DNA of 64,000 nucleotides from Yoonia rosea (GTDB lineage: Bacteria; Pseudomonadota; Alphaproteobacteria; Rhodobacterales; Rhodobacteraceae). Location: NCBI RefSeq assembly GCF_900156505.1, contig NZ_FTPR01000002.1, positions 248,001 to 312,000 on the forward strand, written 5' to 3'. The notes below the pieces were generated by a model that was given only the letters and a program-made list of their open reading frames with translations, was not told where the DNA came from and did not search any database. Made by a program: the position numbers and the translations under genes. Shown in pieces: positions 27,063 through 36,159 of the stretch (positions are counted from its first letter, which is position 1; each line of letters opens with the position of its first letter).

Positions 27063-28578
27063 GTCCACGCCCCCATCGGTCACAGATCCAGAACAACGCG
27101 AAACTCAGCACCACCAGCAACAGCGCAGCACTTGCTGCTGTCTCCATCCGGTATGCACCCATCAGACGATACATCGCCAGCGGCAAGGTTTCTTTCCCTT
27201 GCCCCGCGAACAAAGCAATGACCCCCAGATCACCCATCGACAAAGCCGCCGCCAAACCCGCCGCAAACCCCAGTGAACGCCGCAGACGGGGCAGAACAAC
27301 CCATCTCAGCCACGTCCATCCGCGCATATTCAAGGCCAACCCCAAACGGCCATAGCTTTGGTTGATCTGATCAACAGTCGGAGCAATGGCGCGGAGCGCA
27401 AAAGGCAAAGCGAGTGTCGCGTTCACGAACATGGTCACCAGTAGGGCAACATCAGCCGGACGGACAAAGGGAAACACGATCAAGAACGCACCCGTCCCAA
27501 CGACTAATCCAGACGCCGCGAGCGGCATCACCCCGATCACAGACACCATCACGCCACCACGTAAAGCCAACGCAAGGGCCATCAAGACACAAAGCACCGC
27601 CGAGCCGATGGCGACACAGAGCGACCGGAATGCCGCAACCCAGACCGTTGCAGGCATGTCGGCGAAGGCGGGCAGCCCGCGTACCACGATCATCCCCAAA
27701 GGCAGCAGCAGAAAAAGTCCTGCCATGACGATCACTGTGTAGTCCAAAACGGGCCGCGGCAAATCCCAACGCTGCACGACACGGTCCATGCCGGCACCGA
27801 TCGGATCGTTCCCTGTCACCCGCCACGCCAGAGCAGCAGCCAATACACAAAGCCCGAACTGGATGCAGGCCAGCAGCGCTGCCCGCCCTAGATCAAAATC
27901 GAACCGGACCGCCTGATAGATCGCAAGTTCAACTGTCGTTGCCCGCGGTCCGCCGCCCATCGTCAGGGCAACCGCAAAACTGGTCAGACAAATCAGAAAG
28001 ATAACCAGAAACGTACTTGGCACCACTGAACGAAGCATCGGCCATTCGAGTAACCTACCAACCGGCGCATTCAGCGATGCCGCAAGGCGAAACCGCTCGG
28101 CGGGGATGGAGAGCCAGCCTTGCAAAATAAACCGCACCGCCAAGGGCATGTTAAAGAACACGTGGGCCAATACCACACCGTGTAAACCGAAAATCGAAAC
28201 GGGCTGAAACCCCAGCCAGACCAGGCCATCATTCAAAAGACCGCCGCGGCCAAAAATCGCCAGAAGACCAAGCACCGCAACAATGACCGGCAGGAGGAAT
28301 GGTGCCCCCAGAAGGGTAATCAGCAAATCCCGTCCGTAGAAACCACGCCGTGCCAAAGCCCGCGCGACAGGAATGGCAAGCAGGACACTCAGCAACGCAG
28401 ACAGAAACGCCTGTACAAGCGTAAACCGGACAGCCGCCCAATCCGCAGGGGCCAGACCGCCCCCCCATTCGGCACGCCAGCCAACAGCGGCCAACGTGCC
28501 AAGTGTGAGCACAAGCACCAGCGCCGCAGCTGCGACGCCGGGCCCGCGCGGCGTTACTGGGACAAGGCTGTGCGCCAT
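27049..28578 (-). CDS. thiP: Thiamine ABC transporter permease
   Basis: A 509-residue permease with two fused membrane domains (about 12 segments), as in ThiP/FbpB. Each half has its coupling loop (RFRLAASLNAPVGRLLEWPMLRS and YGRLGLALNMRGWTWLRWVVLPRLRRS). It overlaps the end of thiB by 25 bases and thiQ at its own end. It works with ThiB and ThiQ to import thiamine or its phosphates. Confidence 0.92.
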   Translation of the reverse strand: MAHSLVPVTPRGPGVAAAALVLVLTLGTLAAVGWRAEWGGGLAPADWAAVRFTLVQAFLSALLSVLLAIPVARALARRGFYGRDLLITLLGAPFLLPVIVAVLGLLAIFGRGGLLNDGLVWLGFQPVSIFGLHGVVLAHVFFNMPLAVRFILQGWLSIPAERFRLAASLNAPVGRLLEWPMLRSVVPSTFLVIFLICLTSFAVALTMGGGPRATTVELAIYQAVRFDFDLGRAALLACIQFGLCVLAAALAWRVTGNDPIGAGMDRVVQRWDLPRPVLDYTVIVMAGLFLLLPLGMIVVRGLPAFADMPATVWVAAFRSLCVAIGSAVLCVLMALALALRGGVMVSVIGVMPLAASGLVVGTGAFLIVFPFVRPADVALLVTMFVNATLALPFALRAIAPTVDQINQSYGRLGLALNMRGWTWLRWVVLPRLRRSLGFAAGLAAALSMGDLGVIALFAGQGKETLPLAMYRLMGAYRMETAASAALLLVVLSFALFWICDRWGRGRVEM

Positions 28579-29543
28579 TCGTCCAAGGCCGCATCACGCA
28601 TGGCGGCTGCATCTTCCGATGACAACAACAGCGATGTTTCCGGTGTCATCAACGTCTCGAACCCGTCAGGCAGGCCCGCAGCCGGAATGACCGCAGGATA
28701 CATCCAGTTTGTTGTGGGGATCACGATTTGAAACGCATCCGACACCATGAAAGCGAGGAATTGATCCGCCAGTTCCGGCTGATCGGTGCCTGCGACTTTG
28801 CCCGCCACTTCGACCTGCATGTAGTGCCCTTCATCAAAGGCCCATGCGGCCTTGCTGTCGTCTTCCTCAGCAATCAGGTGGTAGGCAGGCGACGTCGTGT
28901 AGGACAAAACCGCATCTGCCTGCCCGTCAAGGAACATGCCGTAGGCTTCGGACCAACCCGGCGTCACGGTTATGATGTTGTCGGCCAGATCCGCCCATAG
29001 CGTTGCGGCTTCATCGCCGTAAGCGGCCTTCACCCACATCAACAGACCCAGACCGGGGGTGGAAGAGCGGGGGTCCTGAATGACAATCTGGATGTCACTG
29101 TCGGCCAAAGCGCGCAGGGATGTCGGCGCTTCCGCACCTGCATTTGCGACGAAAGCGAAATAGCCCCAGTCGAACGGCAGGAAATCCGCGTCATCCCATG
29201 CGACAGGCAGATCAAGGTCGGCCACGACGCCATGCGGCGCGAATAGTCCCGTCTCGCGCGCAGCGGCGGTCAGGTTTGTATCCAAACCCAAGACGATATC
29301 GGCCTCCGTGCGCGGCCCTTCCAGTTGCAGACGGGCCAGCAAGGATGCCCCATCACCAGCGCCCACAAATTGCAGATCACAGGCGCATTTTGCCTCGAAG
29401 GCGGCCTCAATCGCAGGGCCGGGGCCCCATTCGGTGGTAAAGCTGTCATATGTCATGACTTGCAGCACGGGCGTGTCAGCCACTGCGCCTGTGGCACAAA
29501 GGGCTAGTCCCGCGACAACTGGCAGATATCTGGTATTCTTCAT
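28554..29543 (-). CDS. thiB: Thiamine ABC transporter binding protein
   Basis: A 329-residue periplasmic protein: signal peptide MKNTRYLPVVAGLALCATGAVA, then LQVMTYDSFTTEWGPGPAIEAAFE, the ThiB start, and TTNWMYPAV near the C-terminus. GGAGGA precedes ATG 29543. The TPP riboswitch 50 bases upstream confirms the role. First gene of thiBPQ. Confidence 0.94.
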   Translation of the reverse strand: MKNTRYLPVVAGLALCATGAVADTPVLQVMTYDSFTTEWGPGPAIEAAFEAKCACDLQFVGAGDGASLLARLQLEGPRTEADIVLGLDTNLTAAARETGLFAPHGVVADLDLPVAWDDADFLPFDWGYFAFVANAGAEAPTSLRALADSDIQIVIQDPRSSTPGLGLLMWVKAAYGDEAATLWADLADNIITVTPGWSEAYGMFLDGQADAVLSYTTSPAYHLIAEEDDSKAAWAFDEGHYMQVEVAGKVAGTDQPELADQFLAFMVSDAFQIVIPTTNWMYPAVIPAAGLPDGFETLMTPETSLLLSSEDAAAMRDAALDEWRTALSQ

Positions 29544-29592
29544 CGTATCCTCCAAATGCGAAGGGCGGATTGGGGGGATAGCGGGATTGCCA

Positions 29593-29677
29593 TACCTTCC
29601 CTCCGCCGGTCTTAACCGGTTCAGGTTCAACGGGTCCGCGTGCGACGCATCTCAGCCATGATTGGCCCCCCGAGGTA
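29593..29677 (-). ncRNA. TPP riboswitch (THI element)
   Basis: The leader of thiB contains the conserved TPP aptamer parts in order: CTCGGGGGG, GGCTGAGATG, GACCCGTTGAACCTGA, CCGGTTAAGACCGGCG and GAGGGAAGG; ACCTC and GGAGG close the basal stem. Between the aptamer and the start lies GGAGGA, so control by hiding the ribosome site is likely; I see no terminator hairpin. It should switch off thiBPQ when thiamine pyrophosphate is plentiful. Confidence 0.95.
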
Positions 29678-29772
29678 AGCCTTTGGTATTGCGGAATAGG
29701 GCAAAGGACAAGGGAAACCTCTTGAGCCTGATTGTCACCCCCGCTAGACCCCATGAGCAAAGGGAGATGCCC

Positions 29773-30876
29773 ATGTCGATCAACAGCTTCGGACATTTGT
29801 TTCGTTTCACCACTTGGGGTGAAAGCCATGGGCCCGCCTTGGGGGCCACTGTTGACGGCTGCCCACCGGGTGTGCCGCTTGAGGCGCCAATGATCCAGCA
29901 GTGGATGGATAAACGCCGCCCCGGCCTGAACAAGAACACAACCCAACGGAATGAACCCGATGCGGTCAAAATCCTGTCCGGCGTCTATGAGGGCAAGACA
30001 ACCGGTACGCCGATCCAGTTGATGATCGAAAACACCGACCAGCGGTCAAAGGACTATGGCGATATCTTGAACACCTTCCGGCCCGGCCATGCGGATATCA
30101 CCTATCACCAGAAATACGGGTTGCGCGATCCCCGCGGCGGCGGGCGGTCATCCGCGCGCGAAACCGCATCGCGCGTCGCCGCTGGCGGTGTAGCGCGTGA
30201 AGCGATCAAGGCGATTGCGCCGAACGTACAGATCAAGGGCTATATGACCCAGATGGGGACCAAAGCGATTGACCGCAGCAAGGTCGACTGGGACCAGATC
30301 GACCAGAACGATTTCTTCTGTCCTGACGCCGAAGCAGCGGCAGAGTGGAACGACTATCTGGCATGGCTGCGCAAGGACGATCACAACTCGGTCGGTGCCA
30401 TCATTGAGGTCGTGGCGCGCGGCGTGCCTGCGGGCATTGGTGCACCGGTTTACGCCAAGTTAGACACTGATCTGGCTGCGGCGATGATGTCGATCAACGC
30501 GGTCAAAGGCGTTGAGATCGGCGAGGGCATGGCAGCGGCGGCGCTAACCGGACGGGACAATGCCGACGAGATTTTCATGGGGCCGAATGGGCCGGAATAT
30601 TCGTCAAATCACGCGGGCGGCATCCTTGGCGGGATCAGCACAGGGCAGGACATTGTCGTGCGCTTTGCGGTGAAACCGACGTCTTCGATCCTGTCACCGC
30701 GCAAGTCGATCCGCATGGATGGCACACCGACCGAAGTGGTGACCAAAGGGCGGCATGATCCTTGCGTCGGTATCCGCGCAGTGCCTGTCGGCGAAGCGAT
30801 GATGGCCTGTGTGATCCTTGATCATCTGCTGCTGGATCGTGGGCAAACTGGCGGGGCGCGCGGGAAAATCGGGTAA
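29773..30876 (+). CDS. aroC: Chorismate synthase
   Basis: Makes chorismate from EPSP with reduced FMN, the last shikimate step. The 367-residue protein has GESHGPALG near the start and [19 protein letters not shown], and [13 protein letters not shown], all family signatures. ATG 29773 is chosen because AAGGGAG sits right against the ATG at 29767. It is divergent from thiB and convergent with the DMT exporter gene; its stop codon lies inside a shared hairpin. Confidence 0.96.
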   Translation: MSINSFGHLFRFTTWGESHGPALGATVDGCPPGVPLEAPMIQQWMDKRRPGLNKNTTQRNEPDAVKILSGVYEGKTTGTPIQLMIENTDQRSKDYGDILNTFRPGHADITYHQKYGLRDPRGGGRSSARETASRVAAGGVAREAIKAIAPNVQIKGYMTQMGTKAIDRSKVDWDQIDQNDFFCPDAEAAAEWNDYLAWLRKDDHNSVGAIIEVVARGVPAGIGAPVYAKLDTDLAAAMMSINAVKGVEIGEGMAAAALTGRDNADEIFMGPNGPEYSSNHAGGILGGISTGQDIVVRFAVKPTSSILSPRKSIRMDGTPTEVVTKGRHDPCVGIRAVPVGEAMMACVILDHLLLDRGQTGGARGKIG

Positions 30877-30898
30877 GGTGGATTTCAATCCACCTTAC
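30873..30898. repeat. Stop-codon-embedded hairpin, copy 2 (bidirectional)
   Basis: An inverted repeat with 12-base arms, GTAAGGTGGATT and AATCCACCTTAC, and almost no loop. The left arm holds the TAA of aroC and the right arm, on the other strand, the TAA of the DMT gene. It shares the ten outer bases of each arm with the copy at 26348-26373. It likely ends both convergent messages. Confidence 0.8.
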
Positions 30899-31755
30899 TG
30901 TTTGGACAGTTGTACCGCCAAAATCCCGCCTGCGATAATCGCGACACCCACGATATCCAGCACGCCGATCTTTTCGCCCAGAATGATCGCAGCGGTCGCG
31001 ACCCCCAGAAACGGGTTCAGAAAGTGAAAGGTCGAGGCCTTGACGGCACCGATCCGCCCCACCAGCAAGAACCAGACCACGGTGGCCAGTAATCCGGGCA
31101 CAATCGTCGTATAGATAAAGGCGACAACCAGTTGCCAGTTCCACGTGACATCCCAAACCTCAATCGTCAGGGCAGGGACCCAGAGCATCGCGCTGCCCAC
31201 TAGCATCTGCAACCCCACGATCATTAACACATTGCCACCCGAGGACGCGCCGGCGACAGCCAAAGTGGCAACAGTCAAGGACACCACCCCAATCACGCAC
31301 AGCACAATCCCGAAGACATCAACACCGCCTTGCAGCCGTGCGCCCATAATCAGGACCACGCCAATCACACCCGCAATCAGCCCCGCAATGCCCAACGGAC
31401 GCACGGTGTTGCCAAAAACCAACCACCCCGACAACGCCACCAAGAGCGGCATCGTGGACGCGATAATCGCCGCCAGCGACGCGGGGATCGTCTGCATCGC
31501 AACAAAATTCAAACCCAGATAAAGCGCGTTCTGGCAGACCCCAAAGATAACGACACCCTGCCATTGGCGGCGGGTCAGCCGCGCGGATTGGCCCAGCACC
31601 CAGGCAATACCGACACCGAGCAGACCCGAGATCAGGAACCGCAATGCCAGCGCGCTCAGAGGCGGCGCATAGTCCACGATCACGCGGGCAGAGGTGAATG
31701 CCGACGACCACATCAGCGCGAACGCCAACCCCATCGCGATTGCTTTGATGTCCAT
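30895..31755 (-). CDS. DMT/EamA-family exporter
   Basis: A 286-residue membrane protein with ten predicted segments in two EamA repeats: the first repeat starts IAMGLAFALMWSSAFTSARV, the second is around VIGVVSLTVATLAVAGASS, and HFLNPFLGVATAAIILGE closes it. Such proteins export amino acids, metabolites or drugs. AAGGGGA precedes the ATG. The substrate is unknown. Its stop is in the hairpin shared with aroC. Confidence 0.87.
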   Translation of the reverse strand: MDIKAIAMGLAFALMWSSAFTSARVIVDYAPPLSALALRFLISGLLGVGIAWVLGQSARLTRRQWQGVVIFGVCQNALYLGLNFVAMQTIPASLAAIIASTMPLLVALSGWLVFGNTVRPLGIAGLIAGVIGVVLIMGARLQGGVDVFGIVLCVIGVVSLTVATLAVAGASSGGNVLMIVGLQMLVGSAMLWVPALTIEVWDVTWNWQLVVAFIYTTIVPGLLATVVWFLLVGRIGAVKASTFHFLNPFLGVATAAIILGEKIGVLDIVGVAIIAGGILAVQLSKQ

Positions 31756-31843
31756 GTGATCCCCTTTGGTGCCGAGTTACGCCCAGCGTACGGCTGATTG
31801 CAAGGCTCGACTGTTGTCGCGCCGCACTGCGTATCCCGAAACG

Positions 31844-31873
31844 AAAAAGGCCGCCTTAACCGGCGACCTTTCC
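31844..31873 (-). terminator. Intrinsic terminator of the HU gene
   Basis: On the minus strand GGTCGCC pairs with GGCGGCC (one T-G pair) around GGTTAA and is followed by TTTTT. It begins 36 bases after the HU stop. Confidence 0.85.
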
Positions 31874-31908
31874 CAAACTCTGCATCCGGCCCAAGGGCCT
31901 GCGATGGC

Positions 31909-32199
31909 TTAGCCGTTCACGCTGTCTTTCAGCGCTTTTGCGATTGTCATTTTGACAACCTTGTCGGCTTCTTTCTTGATCTGCTCACCCGTGGCAGGGT
32001 TGCGGACCATACGCTCTGGGCGCTCGCGGCAATAGATCTTGCCAACACCTGGAAGTGTCACAGCACCGCCGCCGGAAACTTCTTTGGTGATGATGTCTGT
32101 CACAGCATCAAGCGCAGCACCGGCTGCTTTTTTGTCCATGCCTGTTTCTTCTGCAAGTGCAGCAACCAGCTGCGCCTTTGTCATTGGTTTTGTCGCCAT
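31909..32199 (-). CDS. HU family DNA-binding protein
   Basis: A 96-residue histone-like protein: TKAQLVAALAEETGMDKKAAGAALDAVTDII forms the dimer helices, then GGGAVTLPGVGKIYCRERPERMVRNPATGEQI gives the beta-arms with the Asn-Pro tip that kinks DNA. A strong ribosome site (GGGAG) and its own terminator suit high expression as a single gene. HU and IHF subunits are alike at this length; the lack of neighbours typical for ihfA or ihfB favours HU. Confidence 0.9.
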   Translation of the reverse strand: MATKPMTKAQLVAALAEETGMDKKAAGAALDAVTDIITKEVSGGGAVTLPGVGKIYCRERPERMVRNPATGEQIKKEADKVVKMTIAKALKDSVNG

Positions 32200-32261
32200 T
32201 TTACTGGTCTCCCTCGTTCGCCCCAGCAGTAGGGCCTATTACCCGCACATTTAACGGTATG

Positions 32262-32277
32262 TTGTGGGACACCACAA
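32262..32277. promoter_or_regulatory. Palindrome upstream of the HU gene
   Basis: TTGTGG and CCACAA are spaced by four bases, 63 bases before the HU start. It is a possible operator or leader hairpin; no known regulator can be named. Confidence 0.35.
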
Positions 32278-32332
32278 TGATTAGTGTGCCATTACAAGTG
32301 AAAAAGAGCAGGTTTCCGCACTTTTTGACTGT

Positions 32333-33814
32333 TTAGAGGAAAGCTGTCTCTTCAAAGCTGCGCAATTTGCGGCTGTGAATGCGCTCAAGCGGCATTTCGC
32401 GCAACCGTTCCATCGCACGAATACCAATCATCAGATGGGCTGCAACCTGCGTTTTATAGAACTCCGACGCCATGCCCGGCAATTTCAACTCGCCATGCAG
32501 GGGTTTGTCGCTGACGCAAAGCAGCGTGCCATAGGGGACGCGAAACCGGAACCCGTTGGCGGCAATCGTGGCGCTTTCCATATCCAGCGCAATCGCACGT
32601 GATTGGGAAAGCCGTTGAACTGGGCCAGCCTGTTCGCGCAATTCCCAGTTCCGGTTGTCGATGGTTGCCACTGTGCCTGTGCGCATGATCCGCTTCAACT
32701 CATACCCTTCAAGCTTGGTCACATCAGCCACAGCCGTTTCCAGCGCAATCTGGATTTCTGCCAAAGCAGGGATCGGGACCCAGACCGGCAAATCATCATC
32801 CAGCACGTGGTCTTCGCGCAGGTATGCATGTGCCAGCACGAAATCACCCAAGCGCTGCGAATTGCGCAGCCCCGCACAGTGCCCGACCATCAGCCACGCA
32901 TGGGGCCGCAGCACGGCGATATGATCGGTCGCGGTTTTCGCATTCGACGGACCCACACCGATATTGACCAACGTGATCCCCGCACCGTTCTTGCGCTTGA
33001 GATGATAGGTCGGCATTTGCGGCAATTTCGCGGGCATCGGAACAGGCGCATCAGCATCCGATATTTCGACATTCCCGGTACTCACAAAGCTGGTGTAGCC
33101 GCTGTCGGGGTCCGCCAGCATCTGGCGTGCGAAGGATTCAAACTCCTCAACGTAGAACTGGTAGTTGGTAAAGAGCACGTGATTCTGGAAATGCTCGGGC
33201 GCCGTCGCCGTATAATGTGCCAGACGCGCCAGTGAGTAATCAACGCGCTGTGCCGTAAAGGGTGCCAAAGGGTGCGCGCCGTCAGGGTACTGAAACCCCG
33301 CGCCGTTCACGATGCTGTCATGTGTCGTGCTGAGGTCCGGCACATCAAATGCATCGCGCAGATTGAATTCCATGGACCCGTCATGCGGCACCGTCAGCCC
33401 CGGATCATTTGCGGCAGCAAAATGTACAGGCATTTCGGTACTGGATGCACCGATGATCACAGGCACGCCATGACTGGCCAGCAAAAGCCCGATTTGTTGT
33501 TCAAGATAGGACGCAAAAAGATCAGGGCGGGTGACCGTCGTGGCATAAACCCCAGGTTCGGCCACGTGCCCGAAAGACAGCCGCGAATCCATCTTTGCAT
33601 GGGTTGTCGTCGTCAGGCGGATTTCGGGATAGTAGGCCCGCACCCGCGTGTCGGGCTGGCCATGCCGCAGAGCGGTTGCGAAATTCTCGGACAGGAATTT
33701 CACTGCCGTGTTATAGAGCTCTTGCAGCCTGACGACGGCAAGTTTCGCATCGGTAAAGGCTTCTGGCGCGGGGACTTCAGGTGTCCGGATTGACACCTCT
33801 TGTGCAACGTTCAT
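32333..33814 (-). CDS. amn: AMP nucleosidase
   Basis: Cleaves AMP to adenine and ribose 5-phosphate. The 493-residue protein has an N-terminal Amn-specific domain and a nucleoside-phosphorylase-like C-terminal half (TLVNIGVGPSNAKTATDHIAVLRPHAWLMVGHCAGLR, then ALDMESATIAANGFRFRVPYGTLLCVSDKPLHGE, with the ME pair that contacts the sugar). GAGGAA precedes the ATG, which overlaps the adenine deaminase stop by four bases. Paired with Ade it turns AMP into hypoxanthine through adenine. Confidence 0.93.
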   Translation of the reverse strand: MNVAQEVSIRTPEVPAPEAFTDAKLAVVRLQELYNTAVKFLSENFATALRHGQPDTRVRAYYPEIRLTTTTHAKMDSRLSFGHVAEPGVYATTVTRPDLFASYLEQQIGLLLASHGVPVIIGASSTEMPVHFAAANDPGLTVPHDGSMEFNLRDAFDVPDLSTTHDSIVNGAGFQYPDGAHPLAPFTAQRVDYSLARLAHYTATAPEHFQNHVLFTNYQFYVEEFESFARQMLADPDSGYTSFVSTGNVEISDADAPVPMPAKLPQMPTYHLKRKNGAGITLVNIGVGPSNAKTATDHIAVLRPHAWLMVGHCAGLRNSQRLGDFVLAHAYLREDHVLDDDLPVWVPIPALAEIQIALETAVADVTKLEGYELKRIMRTGTVATIDNRNWELREQAGPVQRLSQSRAIALDMESATIAANGFRFRVPYGTLLCVSDKPLHGELKLPGMASEFYKTQVAAHLMIGIRAMERLREMPLERIHSRKLRSFEETAFL

Positions 33815-35610
33815 GCGTTTTCCTCAAATATATCTGTAATTTCAAACTTATCGACATCCACCAGCCCCAGATCAGAGATCCGCAACGACGGAATGACAAC
33901 AAGCGCCAACAGCGAATGCTGCATATAGGCGTTGTTCAATGTGCAGCCGCAAGCGGCCATGGCAGCAACCATCTGGTCGGCTTTGCCGGCCACTTCGGCC
34001 GCAGGGCTGTCAGACATCAGGCCGGCAATAGGCAGTTCCACCAGCGCCAGTTCCGCGCCGTCTTTCCAGACGGTGACGCCGCCACCAACCTCGCCCAGCC
34101 GGTTTGCCGCAGCGGCCATCATCGCGCGGTCCGTGCCGACGACGATCATATGGTGACTGTCATGCGCCACGGTCGAGGCCATGGCCATTTTGCCCGTGTA
34201 TCCGAACCCTGACACAAAGCCGTTCACGACCTTTCCTGTGCCTTGGTGCCGTTCGACCAAGGCGATCTGATAGGTGTCGCCTTCACCCTCAACCAACCCG
34301 TTGACGACAGGCAATTCTGCAGTCAACGCCTGCGTCGGTGCCTGGTTTTCCACCACGCCGATGACCTTGGCTTTGACCTTGTTCTTTCCCTCAGGCGCAT
34401 GGATGGCAAAGTCGGCATCCCCAAGCACTTTGCCCATATGCACTGTCTTGCGTGCATCATCGGGCCAAGCATAATGCGGACAGGTTACGGTAATCTTGCC
34501 ATCACGCGCCACGGTCTGACCGCGTGCGATGACCTCTTCGATCGGCAGTGTCACCAAATCAGAGGTCAGGATCATATCGGCCCTGCGCCCCGGTGCGATA
34601 GACCCGAGTTCACGTTCCAGCCCGAAGTGTGTCGCAGTGTTGATCGTCGCCATTTGCAGCGCAATCACCGGATCACAGCCGCAGGCAATCGCATGGCGCA
34701 CAACCCGGTTCATATGCCCTTCGTTCACCAACGTGCCGGAATGGCAGTCATCTGTGCAGAGGATGAAATTCCGCGGATCAAGGCCCTTTTCGGTAACGGC
34801 GGTAATCTGGCTTTCCACATCATACCACGCCGATCCAAGGCGCATCATCGACCGCATCCCATTACGTACCCGTGCCAGTGCATCCGCTTCGGCGGTACCT
34901 TCGTGATCGTCTGCGGCACCGCCCGCAACATAGGCTGAAAACGCCACCCCCTTGTCAGGGCTGGCGTAATGTCCGCCCACGGTTTTGCCCGCATTCATCG
35001 TCGCGGCCATTTCCGCCAGCATCTGGGGGTCACCATTGATCACACCGGGGAAATTCATCATCTCGCCTAGTCCGATGATCCCGGGCCATGCCATCGCCTC
35101 GGCCACATCTGCGGCGGAAATTTCGAAACCCGTCGTCTCCAACCCCGGTGCTGAAGGGGCGCAAGACGGCATCTGTGTGTAGATATTGACGGGCTGCATC
35201 AGCGCCTCGTCGTGCATCATGCGGACACCGCGCAGGCCCAGCACATTGGCGATCTCATGGGGGTCGGTGAACATGGTGGTCGTACCATGGGGGATAACAG
35301 CCGCTGCAAATTCGGCGGGCGTCAGCATCCCGCTTTCAATATGCATATGCCCGTCACAGAGGCCAGGAATCAGATAACGGCCGTCCGCTTCGATCACGCG
35401 GGTGTCAGGACCAATGCAATGCGACGCATCGGGGCCGACGTAGGCAAAGCGCCCCTCGGCCACAGCCACTTGCCAACCATCAAGAATTTCGCGGGTTTGA
35501 ACGTTGACCAGTTTGCCGCCGCGAATGACCAGATCGGCCTTTTCGCGACCTGCGGCCACAGCCACCAGACGGGGGGCAACCTCGGCCCATGATTTGAAAT
35601 GCGTTTCCAT
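33811..35610 (-). CDS. ade: Adenine deaminase
   Basis: Deaminates adenine to hypoxanthine. It belongs to the amidohydrolase-type Ade family: metal site GLCDGHMHIESGML, then IPHGTTTMFTDPHEIANVLG, CTDDCHSGTLVNEGHMN and the C-terminal SGFGYTGKMAMASTVAHDSHH. ATG 35610 gives 599 residues; GTG 35625 is also in frame and neither has a clear ribosome site. It starts only 25-40 bases after tspO, on the same strand and with no terminator between, so it may be read from the crtI promoter. amn follows in a four-base overlap. Confidence 0.93.
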   Translation of the reverse strand: METHFKSWAEVAPRLVAVAAGREKADLVIRGGKLVNVQTREILDGWQVAVAEGRFAYVGPDASHCIGPDTRVIEADGRYLIPGLCDGHMHIESGMLTPAEFAAAVIPHGTTTMFTDPHEIANVLGLRGVRMMHDEALMQPVNIYTQMPSCAPSAPGLETTGFEISAADVAEAMAWPGIIGLGEMMNFPGVINGDPQMLAEMAATMNAGKTVGGHYASPDKGVAFSAYVAGGAADDHEGTAEADALARVRNGMRSMMRLGSAWYDVESQITAVTEKGLDPRNFILCTDDCHSGTLVNEGHMNRVVRHAIACGCDPVIALQMATINTATHFGLERELGSIAPGRRADMILTSDLVTLPIEEVIARGQTVARDGKITVTCPHYAWPDDARKTVHMGKVLGDADFAIHAPEGKNKVKAKVIGVVENQAPTQALTAELPVVNGLVEGEGDTYQIALVERHQGTGKVVNGFVSGFGYTGKMAMASTVAHDSHHMIVVGTDRAMMAAAANRLGEVGGGVTVWKDGAELALVELPIAGLMSDSPAAEVAGKADQMVAAMAACGCTLNNAYMQHSLLALVVIPSLRISDLGLVDVDKFEITDIFEENA

Positions 35611-35650
35611 CCCCAATGGTTTCACCGATTTCAGGGACGTTCAAGAGGGA

Positions 35651-36130
35651 TCAGAGGTTCTGAAGCGGAAGCGGCTTTTGATCGGGGTTCAGACGCACCA
35701 TCGCAATATTCAGCGCAGCCGCCACAGTGACCCACGCAAGATAGGGCACAAATGCCAGCCCCGCCCAGAAATCAAGCTGGAGATGGGTGATCGTGGCCCC
35801 CAGAACGGCAATCCAGAGACAGACCATGATCGGGAGTGAACCCTTCAGGTTGCGCGCCCCGAAGAACACCGGCGTCCAAAGCGCGTTGAACGCAATCTGC
35901 ATCGCCCAGAACCCCATCGCATAGGCGTTACCCTCCATCACGGCAACGCGGGCGCCCGCGAAAGAGATCAGCAAATAAATCGAGGTCCACGCAACCGGAA
36001 AGGCCCAGTTGGGCGGTGTCCACGACGGTTTGTTCAGGCTTTTGTACCACTCACCAGTGGGGAAAAGCGCGCCCGTCGCGCCTGCGCCAAAGGTCGCCGC
36101 CAAAAAGAGGCAAAAAAGCAGAATATCCAT
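35651..36130 (-). CDS. tspO: TspO/MBR family protein (CrtK)
   Basis: A 159-residue membrane protein with five helices; LNKPSWTPPNWAFPVAW carries the family WxPP signature. In Rhodobacter, TspO (CrtK) sits in the outer membrane, handles tetrapyrrole intermediates and dampens photosynthesis gene expression in oxygen. It lies 29 bases downstream of crtB in a crtI-crtB-tspO unit, the usual order. In known clusters crtC commonly follows in this neighbourhood; here ade does. Confidence 0.93.
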   Translation of the reverse strand: MDILLFCLFLAATFGAGATGALFPTGEWYKSLNKPSWTPPNWAFPVAWTSIYLLISFAGARVAVMEGNAYAMGFWAMQIAFNALWTPVFFGARNLKGSLPIMVCLWIAVLGATITHLQLDFWAGLAFVPYLAWVTVAAALNIAMVRLNPDQKPLPLQNL

Positions 36131-36159
36131 TGCAGGGCCCTTTCAAGGTCACCACACAC

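Noticed and set aside
32603..34938. Several plus-strand open frames opposite amn and ade
   Set aside because: They are fully covered by two clear enzymes on the other strand, with no start signals or recognisable domains.
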